Assembly: GCA_947165675.1 (NCBI GenBank)
Contig: CAMVBJ010000010.1
Coordinates: forward strand, 1-64,000
Direction: 5' to 3'
Source: an uncultured Prevotellaceae bacterium
Lineage (GTDB): Bacteria > Bacteroidota > Bacteroidia > Bacteroidales > Muribaculaceae
DNA: 64,000 nt
Shown here: in pieces, positions 25,923 to 35,048 of the stretch
Layout of the letters: each line of letters opens with the position of its first letter
Position numbering within the stretch: position 1 is the stretch's first letter
Made by a program: the position numbers and the translations under genes
The notes under the pieces: generated by a model
Database searches by the model: none
Seen by the model: only the letters and a program-made list of their open reading frames with translations
What the model was told of the DNA's origin: nothing

Positions 25923-28559
25923 TTGCGTACTGCACTACTGCTATTTGCCATGCTCTCTTCGATCACAGCCTCCGCCTATGACTTTGAACAGGACGGCATC
26001 TTCTATAACGTGAACAAGGACGGCACAACCGTGGCGGTTACCTATGAAACAACAAATTACAATTCCTACAGCGGAGAAGTCACCATCCCCAATTTCGTCA
26101 CCCACGACGGCATCACCTATACAGTCACCTCCATCGATCAGGATGCTTTTAGAATTTGTAGCGAACTGACGAGTGTTGTAATACCCGACTCTGTAAAAAC
26201 AATCGGAAGACAGGCTTTCAATAATTGCACTGAGCTAAATCACGTCACCATCGGTCAGTCTGTCACCAGTTTAAGAAAGCAGTTTTATTATGCCTTTGAA
26301 GGCTGTGATAATATCACATCACTGACATGGAATGCACGCAATTGTACTGACAATGGTAAAATGGGCACTTCAAATATCGAACATGTGACACTCGGTCCCC
26401 AAGTGGAAGTACTCCCTGCAGATTTTGTTAAGGGCTCAAAAATTGATAACGTCATTATTCCCAACTCGGTCAATTCTATCGGCAAAAGTTCATTCGAGGG
26501 ATGCAAAGGATTAACAAGTCTGATTATTCCCAATTCCGTTAAAACTATAGGTAATAATGCATTCTCGGGATGCACCGGGTTGACGGACGTCATCTTGGGA
26601 AATTCGGTCACAACAATATATAGTGGCGCATTTGCTTACTGCTCAAGGCTGACACACATTGACATTCCCAATTCAGTCACCAGTTTATCTGGATTCGAAT
26701 ATTGCACTGGACTGACAAACGTCATTATCCCCAATTCGGTAGTCGATTTGGGAGGATTCACTGGATGCACAGGATTGACACACATTGACATTCCCAATTC
26801 GGTTATCACTATAGGTAGAAATGCATTCTCTGGTTGCACGGGGTTGACAAACATTGACATTCCCGACTCGGTCACGAAGATTTATTACAACGCTTTCAGT
26901 GGTTGCACGGGGCTCACAGAGGTCACAATCGGCAACTCGGTAGCTTCTATTCTCAAAGAGGCTTTTTATGGTTGTGAGAATTTAGTCAAAGTCAATATTT
27001 CAAGCATTGAGGCATGGTGTAATATTCTATTTGACATTTCAGATACGGATGATTTTCAACCAGGAACTTCTAACCCACTATATTATGCACATCACCTCTA
27101 TTTGAACAACCAAGAAATAACAGATCTTGTTATTCCGAGTACCATTACTGCTATCAATAACTATGCTTTCTATGGTTGCTACAGTATTACAACTGCCACC
27201 ATCCCCAACTCGGTTACATCGATTGGTAACTATGCATTCTCGTTCTGCCCTGGGTTAACAGACATCGACCTCTCCAATGCTCTCACCAGAATTGGAGATG
27301 AGGCTTTTTATGGTTGTGAACAGCTTACAAGTATTAACATATCCGATAAGATCGCCTCTATAGGCTATAGAGCATTTGGTTATTGCGTTAGCCTAAAAAG
27401 TATAACAGTGGATAATGGCAACACGGTATATGACTCACGCGACAATTGCAATGCTATTATCGAGACCGCAAGCAATAAATTAATCTATGGATGCCAGAAT
27501 ACGATGATTCCAAGGACGGTTACCAGCATCGCACCCAATGCCTTCTACGGCTGTGTACATATGAACAGCCTTTTTATTCCTAATACAGTAACCTCCATCG
27601 GTAAAGAAAGGATAAACGCTACCACTTACATTTATTATAACCCGTTCGATTATTGTCTTGATTTGAATTCAATCATAGTAGAAGAAGGAAACCCCGTCTA
27701 TGATTCACGCGACAACTGCAATGCCATCATCGAGTCCGCTTCCAACACACTGATTGCAGGATGTAAAAACACCACAATCCCTAACTCAATTACCACCATC
27801 GGGAAAGAGGCCTTTTGGGGTTGCCGGACTTTGTCAAGCATAGATATTCCCAACTCGGTCACGAAGATTGACAATGCCGCTTTCGGCGTCTGCACAGGTT
27901 TGACAAAGCTGACCCTCCCCAATTCTGTCACCACTATAGGCGAAAACGCATTCTATGGTTGTGTGGGACTGACAGATTTGTCGTTACCGAACTCCCTTAC
28001 CACTATCGGCTTTTCTGCATTTGACTACTGCACCAGCTTAACAAGTGTCACTATTCCAAATTCGGTAATCTCACAATACAATGGCAGTATGGCTGATGGT
28101 TGGTTCATGCATTGCACAGGTTTGACGAGCGTCACCATCGGAAGCGGCATCGAATATATGGGAGTTTTGTTTTGGGAATGTCCGAATATCACCAGTGTTA
28201 CCTGCCTGGCAACCACTCCCCCTTTATGGTGCGTTTTTCAGGTGGCTCACACTCATGAATATTTGTACAACTTCAACAATGAGGTTTATGGGCAAGCTAC
28301 ACTTTATGTGCCAGCCGAGTCTCTTGAAGCATACCAGAACGCCGAATACTGGAGGAACTTTCAGGACATTCGACCTATAAAAGATAGTATTCAAGGTGAT
28401 GTGAACGGCGACGGCGAGGTGAATATTGCCGACATCAACAGCGTGGTCAATGCCATCCTGAGTGGTGACAATGACATGGCATCGGATGTGAACGGTGACG
28501 GTGAAATCGGCATCGCCGACATCAATGCAATCGTCCAGACCATCCTCGGCTCAAACTAA
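25923..28559 (+). CDS. BspA-type leucine-rich repeat surface protein with C-terminal dockerin; signal peptide possibly frameshifted
   Basis: An 878-aa frame. Residues ~75-790 are BspA/LRR_5-type repeats of ~23 residues with the pattern IPNSVTTIGNNAFSGCTGL, interrupted by two related segments containing VYDSRDNCNAII. The last ~60 residues are a dockerin dyad (GDVNGDGEVNIADINSVVNAIL, DVNGDGEIGIADINAIVQTIL). The only in-frame start near the signal is TTG at 25923. An ATG at 25900 gives MKIRLLSL in another frame, and losing or gaining one base in the T-rich stretch at 25916-25924 would join it to RTALLLFAMLSSITASA as a perfect signal peptide. So either TTG is used or this is a one-base deletion. 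LRR proteins of this kind mediate adhesion or glycan binding at the surface. Confidence 0.8.
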   Translation: MRTALLLFAMLSSITASAYDFEQDGIFYNVNKDGTTVAVTYETTNYNSYSGEVTIPNFVTHDGITYTVTSIDQDAFRICSELTSVVIPDSVKTIGRQAFNNCTELNHVTIGQSVTSLRKQFYYAFEGCDNITSLTWNARNCTDNGKMGTSNIEHVTLGPQVEVLPADFVKGSKIDNVIIPNSVNSIGKSSFEGCKGLTSLIIPNSVKTIGNNAFSGCTGLTDVILGNSVTTIYSGAFAYCSRLTHIDIPNSVTSLSGFEYCTGLTNVIIPNSVVDLGGFTGCTGLTHIDIPNSVITIGRNAFSGCTGLTNIDIPDSVTKIYYNAFSGCTGLTEVTIGNSVASILKEAFYGCENLVKVNISSIEAWCNILFDISDTDDFQPGTSNPLYYAHHLYLNNQEITDLVIPSTITAINNYAFYGCYSITTATIPNSVTSIGNYAFSFCPGLTDIDLSNALTRIGDEAFYGCEQLTSINISDKIASIGYRAFGYCVSLKSITVDNGNTVYDSRDNCNAIIETASNKLIYGCQNTMIPRTVTSIAPNAFYGCVHMNSLFIPNTVTSIGKERINATTYIYYNPFDYCLDLNSIIVEEGNPVYDSRDNCNAIIESASNTLIAGCKNTTIPNSITTIGKEAFWGCRTLSSIDIPNSVTKIDNAAFGVCTGLTKLTLPNSVTTIGENAFYGCVGLTDLSLPNSLTTIGFSAFDYCTSLTSVTIPNSVISQYNGSMADGWFMHCTGLTSVTIGSGIEYMGVLFWECPNITSVTCLATTPPLWCVFQVAHTHEYLYNFNNEVYGQATLYVPAESLEAYQNAEYWRNFQDIRPIKDSIQGDVNGDGEVNIADINSVVNAILSGDNDMASDVNGDGEIGIADINAIVQTILGSN

Positions 28560-28578
28560 GTCACATCAATCAACCCTA

Positions 28579-28617
28579 CGATAGAATGGGCGACCACAAC
28601 AGCAGGCCGCCCATTAT
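28579..28617. terminator. Terminator after the LRR protein gene
   Basis: Stem AATGGGCG (28585-28592) with CGCCCATT (28608-28615), extended by CGATA/TATCG around one bulge; TTTT follows on the plus strand. It probably also serves the minus-strand operon ending at 28648. Confidence 0.65.
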
Positions 28618-28647
28618 CGTTTTAATAGAAAAGACTTGCCGGCAAAG

Positions 28648-28866
28648 TCAAGAACTGGCTGTCATGTCCTGATACAGTGCCACCGGGCCAAGGTGCCACA
28701 TCTTGGTGGACTCGTCTTCAAGCTGTCTATAGGTATCAGAGGAATATATTTCGATCATCGCATCCACAATGCCGATGCCCTTGTCGGAGGTCATCATATC
28801 GGCAAGCCAAGCCACCTTGGATGGGAGCAACAGATACAAGTTATCTTGATTGATATCTAAATTCAT
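28648..28866 (-). CDS. Small acidic protein, third gene of a DUF3791/DUF3990 operon
   Basis: A 72-aa protein. I recall similar short proteins (LLPSKVAWLADMMTSDKG, IYSSDTYRQLEDESTKMWHLGPVALYQDM) next to DUF3990 genes in Bacteroidota and Firmicutes, but cannot name a Pfam family with certainty. Its ATG overlaps the stop of the DUF3990 gene (4 nt), implying translational coupling. By analogy it could be an antitoxin or regulator of the putative ADP-ribosyltransferase; this is inference from position only. Confidence 0.65.
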   Translation of the reverse strand: MNLDINQDNLYLLLPSKVAWLADMMTSDKGIGIVDAMIEIYSSDTYRQLEDESTKMWHLGPVALYQDMTASS

Positions 28867-29348
28867 GCTGTAATCTCCTTTGCTTCAATAAATGTTATGG
28901 TTTGCAATGCTAAATCGGTATGGAATAAGAATTGATCAACCAGTTTGTAGGTCTTCAACTCTGCAATAAGACTCTGCTTATTCAGCAATCCGCCTTCGTA
29001 GAGTGCAAATGCGGCATAATCCCGATCATTAGCGACAGGGCCATAAACGATGTCATAAGAATGGCTAAAATCCTTCTGGGTGCGATTGAGCATCACAAAA
29101 TCCACCCATTCTTCAGTTGGATTCTCAAATATCAAGCAGTTCAGTTCATTCAGTGATGACTTGTCGAACTCAAACACATTGATAAAACCATGGTCTGATT
29201 TTTGTTCTTTCATTCTACGTCTCACCCAATCCTCGGCTTGCTGATAGGATGTCGTCGTGTAAAAGCCATTGCCGTAATCCAGCGTGCGGCTTGATAACCT
29301 GATTTCCGGCTTGTCCACCACCTCTATGCTTCCATGATAGACCCTCAT
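28863..29348 (-). CDS. DUF3990 protein, putative ADP-ribosyltransferase-like toxin
   Basis: A 161-aa protein matching the DUF3990 pattern: VYHGS at residues 3-7, IRLSSRTLDYGNGFYTTTSYQQAEDWVRRR (18-45), and DIVYGPVANDRDYAAF. From memory this family belongs to the ADP-ribosyltransferase clan, where His5 and Tyr30 would correspond to the NAD-binding His and Tyr. No catalytic Glu can be assigned with confidence. It overlaps both neighbours by 4 nt: DUF3791 upstream and the 72-aa protein downstream. Cassettes with this makeup occur in gut bacteria and look like toxin-antitoxin modules, but I know of no demonstrated target. Confidence 0.75.
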   Translation of the reverse strand: MRVYHGSIEVVDKPEIRLSSRTLDYGNGFYTTTSYQQAEDWVRRRMKEQKSDHGFINVFEFDKSSLNELNCLIFENPTEEWVDFVMLNRTQKDFSHSYDIVYGPVANDRDYAAFALYEGGLLNKQSLIAELKTYKLVDQFLFHTDLALQTITFIEAKEITA

Positions 29349-29569
29349 GCGTTCTCCTCCTTTCTTAGTTTTATAAATTCCTCAATATCCTCCATGAGCC
29401 ATTGACGGCTCTGGGTGTGAAGCACCTCAAAATGCTCGCTCAGATAGTCAAGCACATTGTGCTCCATCAACTGGCGCATAGCTTCAGCACCAGTAAGATG
29501 GTGCTCGTTCTTGTATTGCTCGATACAGAACGAAAGAAAAAAGGCTATATCTTGTTTCTTTTTATCCAC
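29345..29569 (-). CDS. DUF3791 protein (first gene of the toxin-like operon)
   Basis: A 74-aa protein starting with GTG at 29569 (MDKKKQDIAFFLSFCIEQYK). The longer frame to an ATG at 29656 is rejected because the promoter, with -7 box 29596-29589, lies inside it. The DUF3791 hallmarks are EQYKNEHHLTGAEAMRQL, VLDYLSEHFEVLHTQ and the end MEDIEEFIKLRKE. Normal family length is ~75 aa. It is coupled by a 4-nt overlap to the DUF3990 gene. Probable role: partner or antitoxin; unproven. Confidence 0.75.
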   Translation of the reverse strand: MDKKKQDIAFFLSFCIEQYKNEHHLTGAEAMRQLMEHNVLDYLSEHFEVLHTQSRQWLMEDIEEFIKLRKEENA

Positions 29570-29588
29570 TCTTAATGTGATTAGAATG

Positions 29589-29619
29589 CAAAGATAATGT
29601 TTTTTATTGACATTCCAAA
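29589..29619 (-). promoter_or_regulatory. Promoter of the DUF3791/DUF3990 operon
   Basis: On the minus strand TTTG (29619-29616), 19 nt, TATCTTTG (29596-29589): almost exact consensus. It fixes the DUF3791 start at the GTG, ~20 nt downstream. Confidence 0.75.
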
Positions 29620-29761
29620 TCTTTATCCGTTTATCAGCCACGGCACGTCGATTCAAGATAGAAATTATTAGTTGTTAATGTCCCGATTCTTTGCAGCCTG
29701 AACGAGTGATAACTGAAAACTTTTTCGTAATTTTGCAAGTTCTAACAATCAACCAAGCAAG

Positions 29762-32383
29762 ATGGCACAAGACCCGTTGAAAACGCCGATGATGAAGCAG
29801 TTTGTCGAGATGAAATCCAAGCATCCCGACGCGATACTGCTGTTCCGTGTGGGAGACTTCTATGAGACCTACCTGCAAGATGCAGTGACTGCCAGCGAGA
29901 TATTAGGCATCACGCTCACAAGACGCAGCAATGGCGCAGCCGCAGCAACCGAGATGGCCGGCTTCCCACACCATGCCCTGGACACTTACCTGCCAAAACT
30001 GGTGAGGGCTGGCAAGCGGGTCGCCATTTGCGACCAGCTCGAGGATCCCAAGTTGACCAAGAAGCTGGTCAAGCGCGGCATCACCGAGCTCGTGACCCCT
30101 GGCGTGGTCGTGGGCGGCACGATGCTTGACCGCAAGGAGAACAACTGGCTCGCGGCGGTCCACTTCGGCAAGAAGATGATAGGCGTGTCATTCCTCGACA
30201 TCAGCACGGGCGAGTTCCTCACCGCCGAGGGCAATGAGGAGTATGTCGATAAGCTGCTGGTCAACTTTTCGCCCAAGGAGGTGCTCATCGAGCGCAGCAA
30301 CCGTCAGCGCTTTGCCGCCACGTTCTCGTCACGTTACCTGACGTTTGAACTCGAGGACTGGGTCTTCACCTTTGAGTCGGCCAACGACCGCCTGTTGAAG
30401 CACTTCGAGACCCGCAGCCTCAAGGGCTTCGGCATCACCAAGATGGATAACGCCATCGTTGCCAGCGGTGCCATCTTGCACTACCTGGACATCACCCAGC
30501 ACACCCAACTGGGCCACATCACCACCTTGTCACGCATCGAGGCCGAGCGCTATGTGCGTCTGGACAAGTTCACCATCCGCAACCTGGAACTGGTAGCTCC
30601 CATGAGCGACGACGGCAAGTCGCTGCTCGACGTCATCGACCGCACCATCTCGCCGATGGGTGGCCGCATGATGCGCCGCTGGGTACTCTTCCCCTTACAG
30701 GACGCCAAGGCCATCAACCGCCGCCTGAACGTGGTGGAGCACTTCATGCGTGACCCCGAGGGCCGCGACTTGATCAAGGAGCGCCTGGAGCTCATCGGCG
30801 ACCTGGAGCGCTTGACCAGCAAGGCCGCCGTGGGGCGCATCACCCCACGCGAACTCGTGCAGCTCAAGAGCGCCCTCCAGGCCATCGAGCCCATCAAGCT
30901 CTACTGCCAGCAAGCCTCGTGCGACGTGCTGAACAGCCTGGGCGAACAACTGAATCCGTGTGCCATCATCCGTGATCGCATCGAGCGCGAAATCAACCCC
31001 GATGCCCCCAACCAGACCAACCGTGGCAACGTCATCTGTCGTGGTGTGGATGCCCAGCTCGACGAGCTGCGCGACATCTCCAGCAGCGGCAAGGACTACC
31101 TGGTGGCCATGCAGCGCTCGCTGAGTGATCAGACGGGCATCCCCAGCCTCAAGATTGCCTACAACAACGTGTTCGGCTACTACATCGAGGTGCGCAACAC
31201 CCACAAGGACAAGGTACCACCCGAGTGGATCCGCAAGCAAACGCTGGTCAACGCCGAGCGCTATGTGACCCAGGAGCTCAAGGAATATGAGGAGAAAATC
31301 CTGGGTGCCGAGGAGAAGATACTCATTATCGAGACACGCCTGTTCAATGAACTGGTGACTGCCGTGACCGAGTATATCCCTGCCATCCAGAACGATAGCG
31401 CCATCATCGCCCAGCTCGACTGCCTCAATGCCTTGACGCGCGTGGCGATGGAGAACCGCTACAACCGCCCTGTGCTCGACGACAGTCTGGACATCGACAT
31501 CGCCATGGGACGCCACCCCGTCATCGAGTGCCAGTTGCCCCCTGGCGAGACCTACGTGCCCAACAGCATCCGCCTGAGCAACGACGAGCAGCAGATCATG
31601 ATCATCACGGGTCCCAACATGGCCGGTAAGTCGGCTCTGCTGCGACAGACTGCCCTCATCACGCTCATGGCCCAGATGGGTAGCTTCGTGCCTGCCGAGC
31701 AGGCCCGCATCGGCGTGGTAGATAAGATATTCACCCGCGTGGGCGCCAGCGACAACATCTCGCTGGGCGAGTCCACCTTCATGGTCGAGATGACCGAGGC
31801 CGCTGCCATCCTCAACAACATGAGCCAGCGCAGCCTCATCTTGTTCGACGAGTTGGGCCGCGGCACGAGCACCTACGACGGCATCTCCATCGCCTGGAGC
31901 ATCGTCGAGTACATCCACGAGCACGCCACCAGGCCCAAGACGCTGTTTGCCACCCACTACCACGAGCTCAACGAGATGGAGAAATCCTTCAAGCGCATCG
32001 TGAACTACAACGTCAGCGTCAAGGAGATCAACGGCAAGGTGGTGTTTGTGCGCCAGCTCGTCAAGGGCGGCAGCGAACACAGCTTCGGCATCCACGTGGC
32101 CAAGCTCGCTGGCATGCCACCCACGATTGTCAAGCGTGCGGGCGAGGTACTCAAGCAGCTTGAGGCCAACAACCGCAACGACACGGCTTTGACCAAGGAC
32201 CTGGGTGACGTAGCCACCAACCGCTCGGGCTACCAGCTGTCCATCTTCCAGCTCGACGACCCCGTGCTGAGCCAAATCCGCGACGAGATCCTCACCATCG
32301 ACATCAACAACCTCACCCCCGTCGAGGCCCTCAACAAGCTCTACGACATCAAGGGCATCCTCACCGGCAAGAAAGAGAGGTAA
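29762..32383 (+). CDS. mutS: DNA mismatch repair protein MutS
   Basis: An 873-aa protein with full MutS architecture. The mismatch-reading motif GDFYE (Phe33-x-Glu35) is in domain I; connector, lever and clamp domains follow. The ATPase domain has Walker A GPNMAGKS at about residue 618, [17 protein letters not shown], Walker [17 protein letters not shown], and the His-containing ATHYHEL. A C-terminal helix-turn-helix dimerisation region ends the protein. It recognises mismatches and recruits MutL in the cytoplasm. A TAATTTTG box at 29728-29735 precedes the ATG by 27 nt. Length is typical (E. coli 853). Confidence 0.98.
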   Translation: MAQDPLKTPMMKQFVEMKSKHPDAILLFRVGDFYETYLQDAVTASEILGITLTRRSNGAAAATEMAGFPHHALDTYLPKLVRAGKRVAICDQLEDPKLTKKLVKRGITELVTPGVVVGGTMLDRKENNWLAAVHFGKKMIGVSFLDISTGEFLTAEGNEEYVDKLLVNFSPKEVLIERSNRQRFAATFSSRYLTFELEDWVFTFESANDRLLKHFETRSLKGFGITKMDNAIVASGAILHYLDITQHTQLGHITTLSRIEAERYVRLDKFTIRNLELVAPMSDDGKSLLDVIDRTISPMGGRMMRRWVLFPLQDAKAINRRLNVVEHFMRDPEGRDLIKERLELIGDLERLTSKAAVGRITPRELVQLKSALQAIEPIKLYCQQASCDVLNSLGEQLNPCAIIRDRIEREINPDAPNQTNRGNVICRGVDAQLDELRDISSSGKDYLVAMQRSLSDQTGIPSLKIAYNNVFGYYIEVRNTHKDKVPPEWIRKQTLVNAERYVTQELKEYEEKILGAEEKILIIETRLFNELVTAVTEYIPAIQNDSAIIAQLDCLNALTRVAMENRYNRPVLDDSLDIDIAMGRHPVIECQLPPGETYVPNSIRLSNDEQQIMIITGPNMAGKSALLRQTALITLMAQMGSFVPAEQARIGVVDKIFTRVGASDNISLGESTFMVEMTEAAAILNNMSQRSLILFDELGRGTSTYDGISIAWSIVEYIHEHATRPKTLFATHYHELNEMEKSFKRIVNYNVSVKEINGKVVFVRQLVKGGSEHSFGIHVAKLAGMPPTIVKRAGEVLKQLEANNRNDTALTKDLGDVATNRSGYQLSIFQLDDPVLSQIRDEILTIDINNLTPVEALNKLYDIKGILTGKKER

Positions 32384-32443
32384 CGCAGTACTATTTGTTA
32401 CTACAATTAGCCTGCTATAGCCCCAAAAACAAGGTTATTGTGC

Positions 32444-32470
32444 AAAAAAAGCCCACCGAGGTCATCGGTG
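32444..32470 (-). terminator. Terminator of the HigBA-like operon
   Basis: On the minus strand CACCGA/TCGGTG (32470-32465, 32459-32454) followed by GGGC and seven T. It lies ~90 nt after the antitoxin stop at 32562. Confidence 0.65.
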
Positions 32471-32561
32471 AAATGAGTATATCCTCCAAAGAATAATATT
32501 GTAAACTCGTTCTATCATTAATGGATGCCATTTATTTATTGGCAAATCTCTAATTAATGCA

Positions 32562-32834
32562 TTACACGGTTAGCAGGTTCACACCCAATGCTACCGAGAT
32601 TTTGGCCAACGTGGCGAGCGTGAAGTTATGTGTACCGCTCAACCAGCGCGAGACCTCGCCTTGGGAATGATGGACGAGTTGGGCAAATTGCTTCTGCGTC
32701 ATGCCACGTTCCTTCAAGATACTGTCGATGCGGCCAGCAATTGTGTCTGACATATCACACTGCATTTTGACTTCTTCAGGAATCTCTGCAATCAACTGAT
32801 TAAGCAGGTTCTTTGTTGGTTCATGCGTTCTCAT
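32562..32834 (-). CDS. XRE-family HTH protein, antitoxin-like (HigA type)
   Basis: A 90-aa protein. The C-terminal ~55 residues are a Cro/CI-type helix-turn-helix (IDSILKERGMTQKQFAQLVHHSQGEVSRWLSGTHNFTLATLAKISVALGV). The N-terminal ~30 residues are acidic and could bind the toxin. Its start overlaps the stop of the upstream gene by 4 nt, the layout of HigBA-type modules where the toxin precedes the antitoxin. It would neutralise the toxin and repress the operon. Confidence 0.8.
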   Translation of the reverse strand: MRTHEPTKNLLNQLIAEIPEEVKMQCDMSDTIAGRIDSILKERGMTQKQFAQLVHHSQGEVSRWLSGTHNFTLATLAKISVALGVNLLTV

Positions 32835-33307
32835 AAATCAAATGTTTTGTCGTCATCAATAATAATGTCGTTCATCTCAATCACGATTGAGCCGTCTGCA
32901 ACACCTTCACGAATTAGTGCATCCAGTTTTTGCAGCGTAATTACATAACCGTTAAGTTCGGAACTGTCTTCGTAGGTTTGCGTGTTTTTCTCACCGCCAT
33001 TACCCACAATCAAAACACTGTCAGATAAACGCAAACAGTACAGTCTCAACTTGCTCCGCAGCACAGGCAAAGCAACAGTTCTGTCATTCATCTTTCCTTC
33101 ATAACGGAAATAACGCTCAAGGGCACCATTCTCGAGAATCTTGCGAAGGACGTTTAATATCTTCTGCAAGTCTTGATTGCGTTCAGCATTGTCCTTGAAC
33201 TTAATCAAAAACTTCTGAAGTTCGGTCTCGGTTTCATTCTCAAAAATGATTGAGAATAAGCCCGTTTTCTCGGTCTGTTCAACTGATATGATTTTAGCGT
33301 GGGCCAT
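32831..33307 (-). CDS. Putative toxin partner of the XRE protein (HigB/RelE-like context)
   Basis: A 158-aa protein from MAHAKIIS; an ATG at 33355 lies upstream of the -7 box TATCTTTG (33337-33330) and is unlikely. No Pfam domain is recognised with certainty. Features seen: KIISVEQTEKTGLFSIIFENETETELQKFLIKF, a LRSKLRLYCLRLSDSVLIVGNGGEK segment that resembles the conserved core of a Bacteroidota family usually paired with an XRE protein, and a C-terminal acidic stretch. The operon order and 4-nt overlap support a toxin-antitoxin reading; the activity (mRNA interferase-like) is inference. Confidence 0.6.
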   Translation of the reverse strand: MAHAKIISVEQTEKTGLFSIIFENETETELQKFLIKFKDNAERNQDLQKILNVLRKILENGALERYFRYEGKMNDRTVALPVLRSKLRLYCLRLSDSVLIVGNGGEKNTQTYEDSSELNGYVITLQKLDALIREGVADGSIVIEMNDIIIDDDKTFDL

Positions 33308-33611
33308 AATTAGGTGATTGAATTCACTGCAAAGATAATACATTTTTGAGACCAATATGCTTTTTAAGGCAATTTTTTAATGTAAGTATTTTTCACTGGT
33401 GATATCGCGACCGCTACCACGAGGGGCGTAAACTCAATCTCGACATTGGTGGCCGTGGGCTACGGTGCAAGAGTAGAGCGACATTCCGTGCCTGCAAAGG
33501 GCGAAACTTTTGGGTGAAAAAATTTTGGCTTACCACCGGAATTGGTGGTTTGTGTTGAAATATTTTCTAATTTTGCACCGCTTAAAACATACACATATAG
33601 TAAATATTATT

Positions 33612-34178
33612 ATGAAGAAGATCTATTCAATTCTGATTGTGGCACTTGCCACTATGATGGGCTTCTCGGCACAAGCTGGGGCCCCTCAATGGGAGATTGT
33701 TGCAGGTATGAACGTGGCAAACCTTGATGCCAGCGGTTGCAGTTCGCGTATCGGTTTCCATGCCGGTGTTCGATCGACCTTCGGCATCCCGAGCGTCAAC
33801 GATGGTTTCTATGCCAATGCCGCTGCTTTGCTCTCCCTCAAGGGTTGCAAAGGGGGTGGTATCACGCTGAATCCTTTTTATCTCGATATCCCTGTCCATG
33901 CTGGCTATAAGTATGCAGTGAATGATAATCTGGCTTTGTTCGGAGAGTTTGGCCCTTATTTTGGTATCGGCTTGTTTGGTAAGACCGATGGCGTAAACGT
34001 CTTTAGTGACGAGGGAGGCTACAAGCGTTTTGATTTCGGCTTGGGCTTGCGTGCAGGACTGGAGTTCAACAAGAAGGTACCCGTTTCCATCGGCTACGAC
34101 TTCGGTGTGCTTGATGTGAATGACGAGGTTTCGGCCAAGAACCGCAATCTGACAATTTCTGTCGGTTACAAGTTCTAA
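33612..34178 (+). CDS. Small outer-membrane beta-barrel protein
   Basis: A 188-aa protein from MKKIYSILIVALATMMGFSAQA, with signal cleavage near residue 22. A TAATTTTG box at 33568-33575 places the transcription start after the frame's first ATG (33510), so 33612 is preferred. Mature alternating strands (WEIVAGMNVANL, RIGFHAGVRSTFGI, LALFGEFGPYFGIGLF, FDFGLGLRAGLEF) end with SVGYKF, a typical terminal strand of the PorT/OmpW-like eight-stranded barrels. Role unknown. It is 23 nt ahead of a lipoprotein gene. The stretch 33356-33567 shows no other gene. Confidence 0.8.
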   Translation: MKKIYSILIVALATMMGFSAQAGAPQWEIVAGMNVANLDASGCSSRIGFHAGVRSTFGIPSVNDGFYANAAALLSLKGCKGGGITLNPFYLDIPVHAGYKYAVNDNLALFGEFGPYFGIGLFGKTDGVNVFSDEGGYKRFDFGLGLRAGLEFNKKVPVSIGYDFGVLDVNDEVSAKNRNLTISVGYKF

Positions 34179-34201
34179 GAATTTATCAGTTTATTACAGT
34201 T

Positions 34202-34711
34202 ATGAGAAAAACAATCAATTTTTTATCATTAGTGCTTGTGTCATTAATGGTGTCTTTATCATTGACGGCATGTGGCAATGACGACGTGGAAGAGGATAAT
34301 GCCGATGTTAACTACGTCACGACCTATGAGGTCAAGGTAACGCCAATCACCTTGAGTTACTTCACGCTGACGGGAGACATCATCAACGAGAACGGTGAAA
34401 TAACGGATATTGACTTGTCACATTCGGTTCACCATTTATCGCCAATTTCTACCTCAACAGTTCCTGACCATTTGCAGATTCGAGTCAATCTTGAACCTCA
34501 TGAAGGTTTAGATAAGTATTCCGCTTTTGTTGAATTAGGGATTGAAACCAAGAAGTACACGACGACAGGTGAATATCTTGAAACGGTTTATTCCAATCGC
34601 AAGGTAATGTGCTTTATCGTCGATTATCCCGTCGAAGAAATAGAAAGCGGCGACTTCGATTCACATTTCACCCTGGAAGCGATAAAGGACAACCAGGGCC
34701 GCTTGAACTAA
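34202..34711 (+). CDS. Lipoprotein of unknown function
   Basis: A 169-aa protein with a lipobox (LTAC, Cys24) followed by an acidic stretch GNDDVEEDNAD that probably marks surface export. The remainder looks like one or two beta-sandwich domains (YEVKVTPITLSYFTLTGDIINENGE, HLQIRVNLEPHEGLDKYSAFVELGIE). No family was recognised. Probably in an operon with the small barrel protein, and followed by a strong terminator at 34774-34806. Confidence 0.7.
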   Translation: MRKTINFLSLVLVSLMVSLSLTACGNDDVEEDNADVNYVTTYEVKVTPITLSYFTLTGDIINENGEITDIDLSHSVHHLSPISTSTVPDHLQIRVNLEPHEGLDKYSAFVELGIETKKYTTTGEYLETVYSNRKVMCFIVDYPVEEIESGDFDSHFTLEAIKDNQGRLN

Positions 34712-34773
34712 TAAAAACCATAGTTTCTAATGTATAGCTGGCTATCGGAACAAGATAGAAAGGTATTTATCAG

Positions 34774-34806
34774 CTCCTCCTCTAATCTCAGAGGGGGAGT
34801 CTTTTT
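34774..34806 (+). terminator. Rho-independent terminator
   Basis: A GC-rich stem, CTCCTCCTCT (34774-34783) with AGAGGGGGAG (34790-34799), followed by TCTTTTTG. It ends the barrel/lipoprotein operon. The rest of 34712-35005 has no gene. Confidence 0.85.
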
Positions 34807-35005
34807 GTCGCTACATTAGAAAACCGAATTACACCCTCAGTAATTTTGTCTAAAATCATTCAACAGCGCTGAACTGAATTCTTTTCCTGCGTCCTTCTCA
34901 TTGAACTCCTTCGGTCGTATCACCGAGGCGCAGACGTGGAGTCTTAATGGGGACTCGGTAAAGTTTAATTATCGTAAGGGTAATTACACATTTTGCGTTA
35001 CACAT

Positions 35006-35036
35006 TTTGTTGAATCAAAAAAGTGTTGTACTTTTG
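35006..35036 (+). promoter_or_regulatory. Promoter of the orphan ATPase
   Basis: TTTG (35006-35009), 19 nt, TACTTTTG (35029-35036), 12 nt before the ATG at 35049. Confidence 0.7.
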
Positions 35037-35048
35037 TAACCTGTAAAC

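Noticed and set aside
29570-29656. N-terminal extension of the DUF3791 protein to an ATG at 29656
   Set aside because: The promoter of the operon lies within it, so it is not transcribed from that promoter.
30695-32275. 526-codon open frame on the minus strand opposite mutS
   Set aside because: It mirrors the GC-rich codon pattern of mutS, has no motif and no promoter; mutS is certain.
33400-33510. Possible coding remnant before the small barrel gene
   Set aside because: One frame is open for ~40 codons but matches nothing recognisable, so it is left unannotated.
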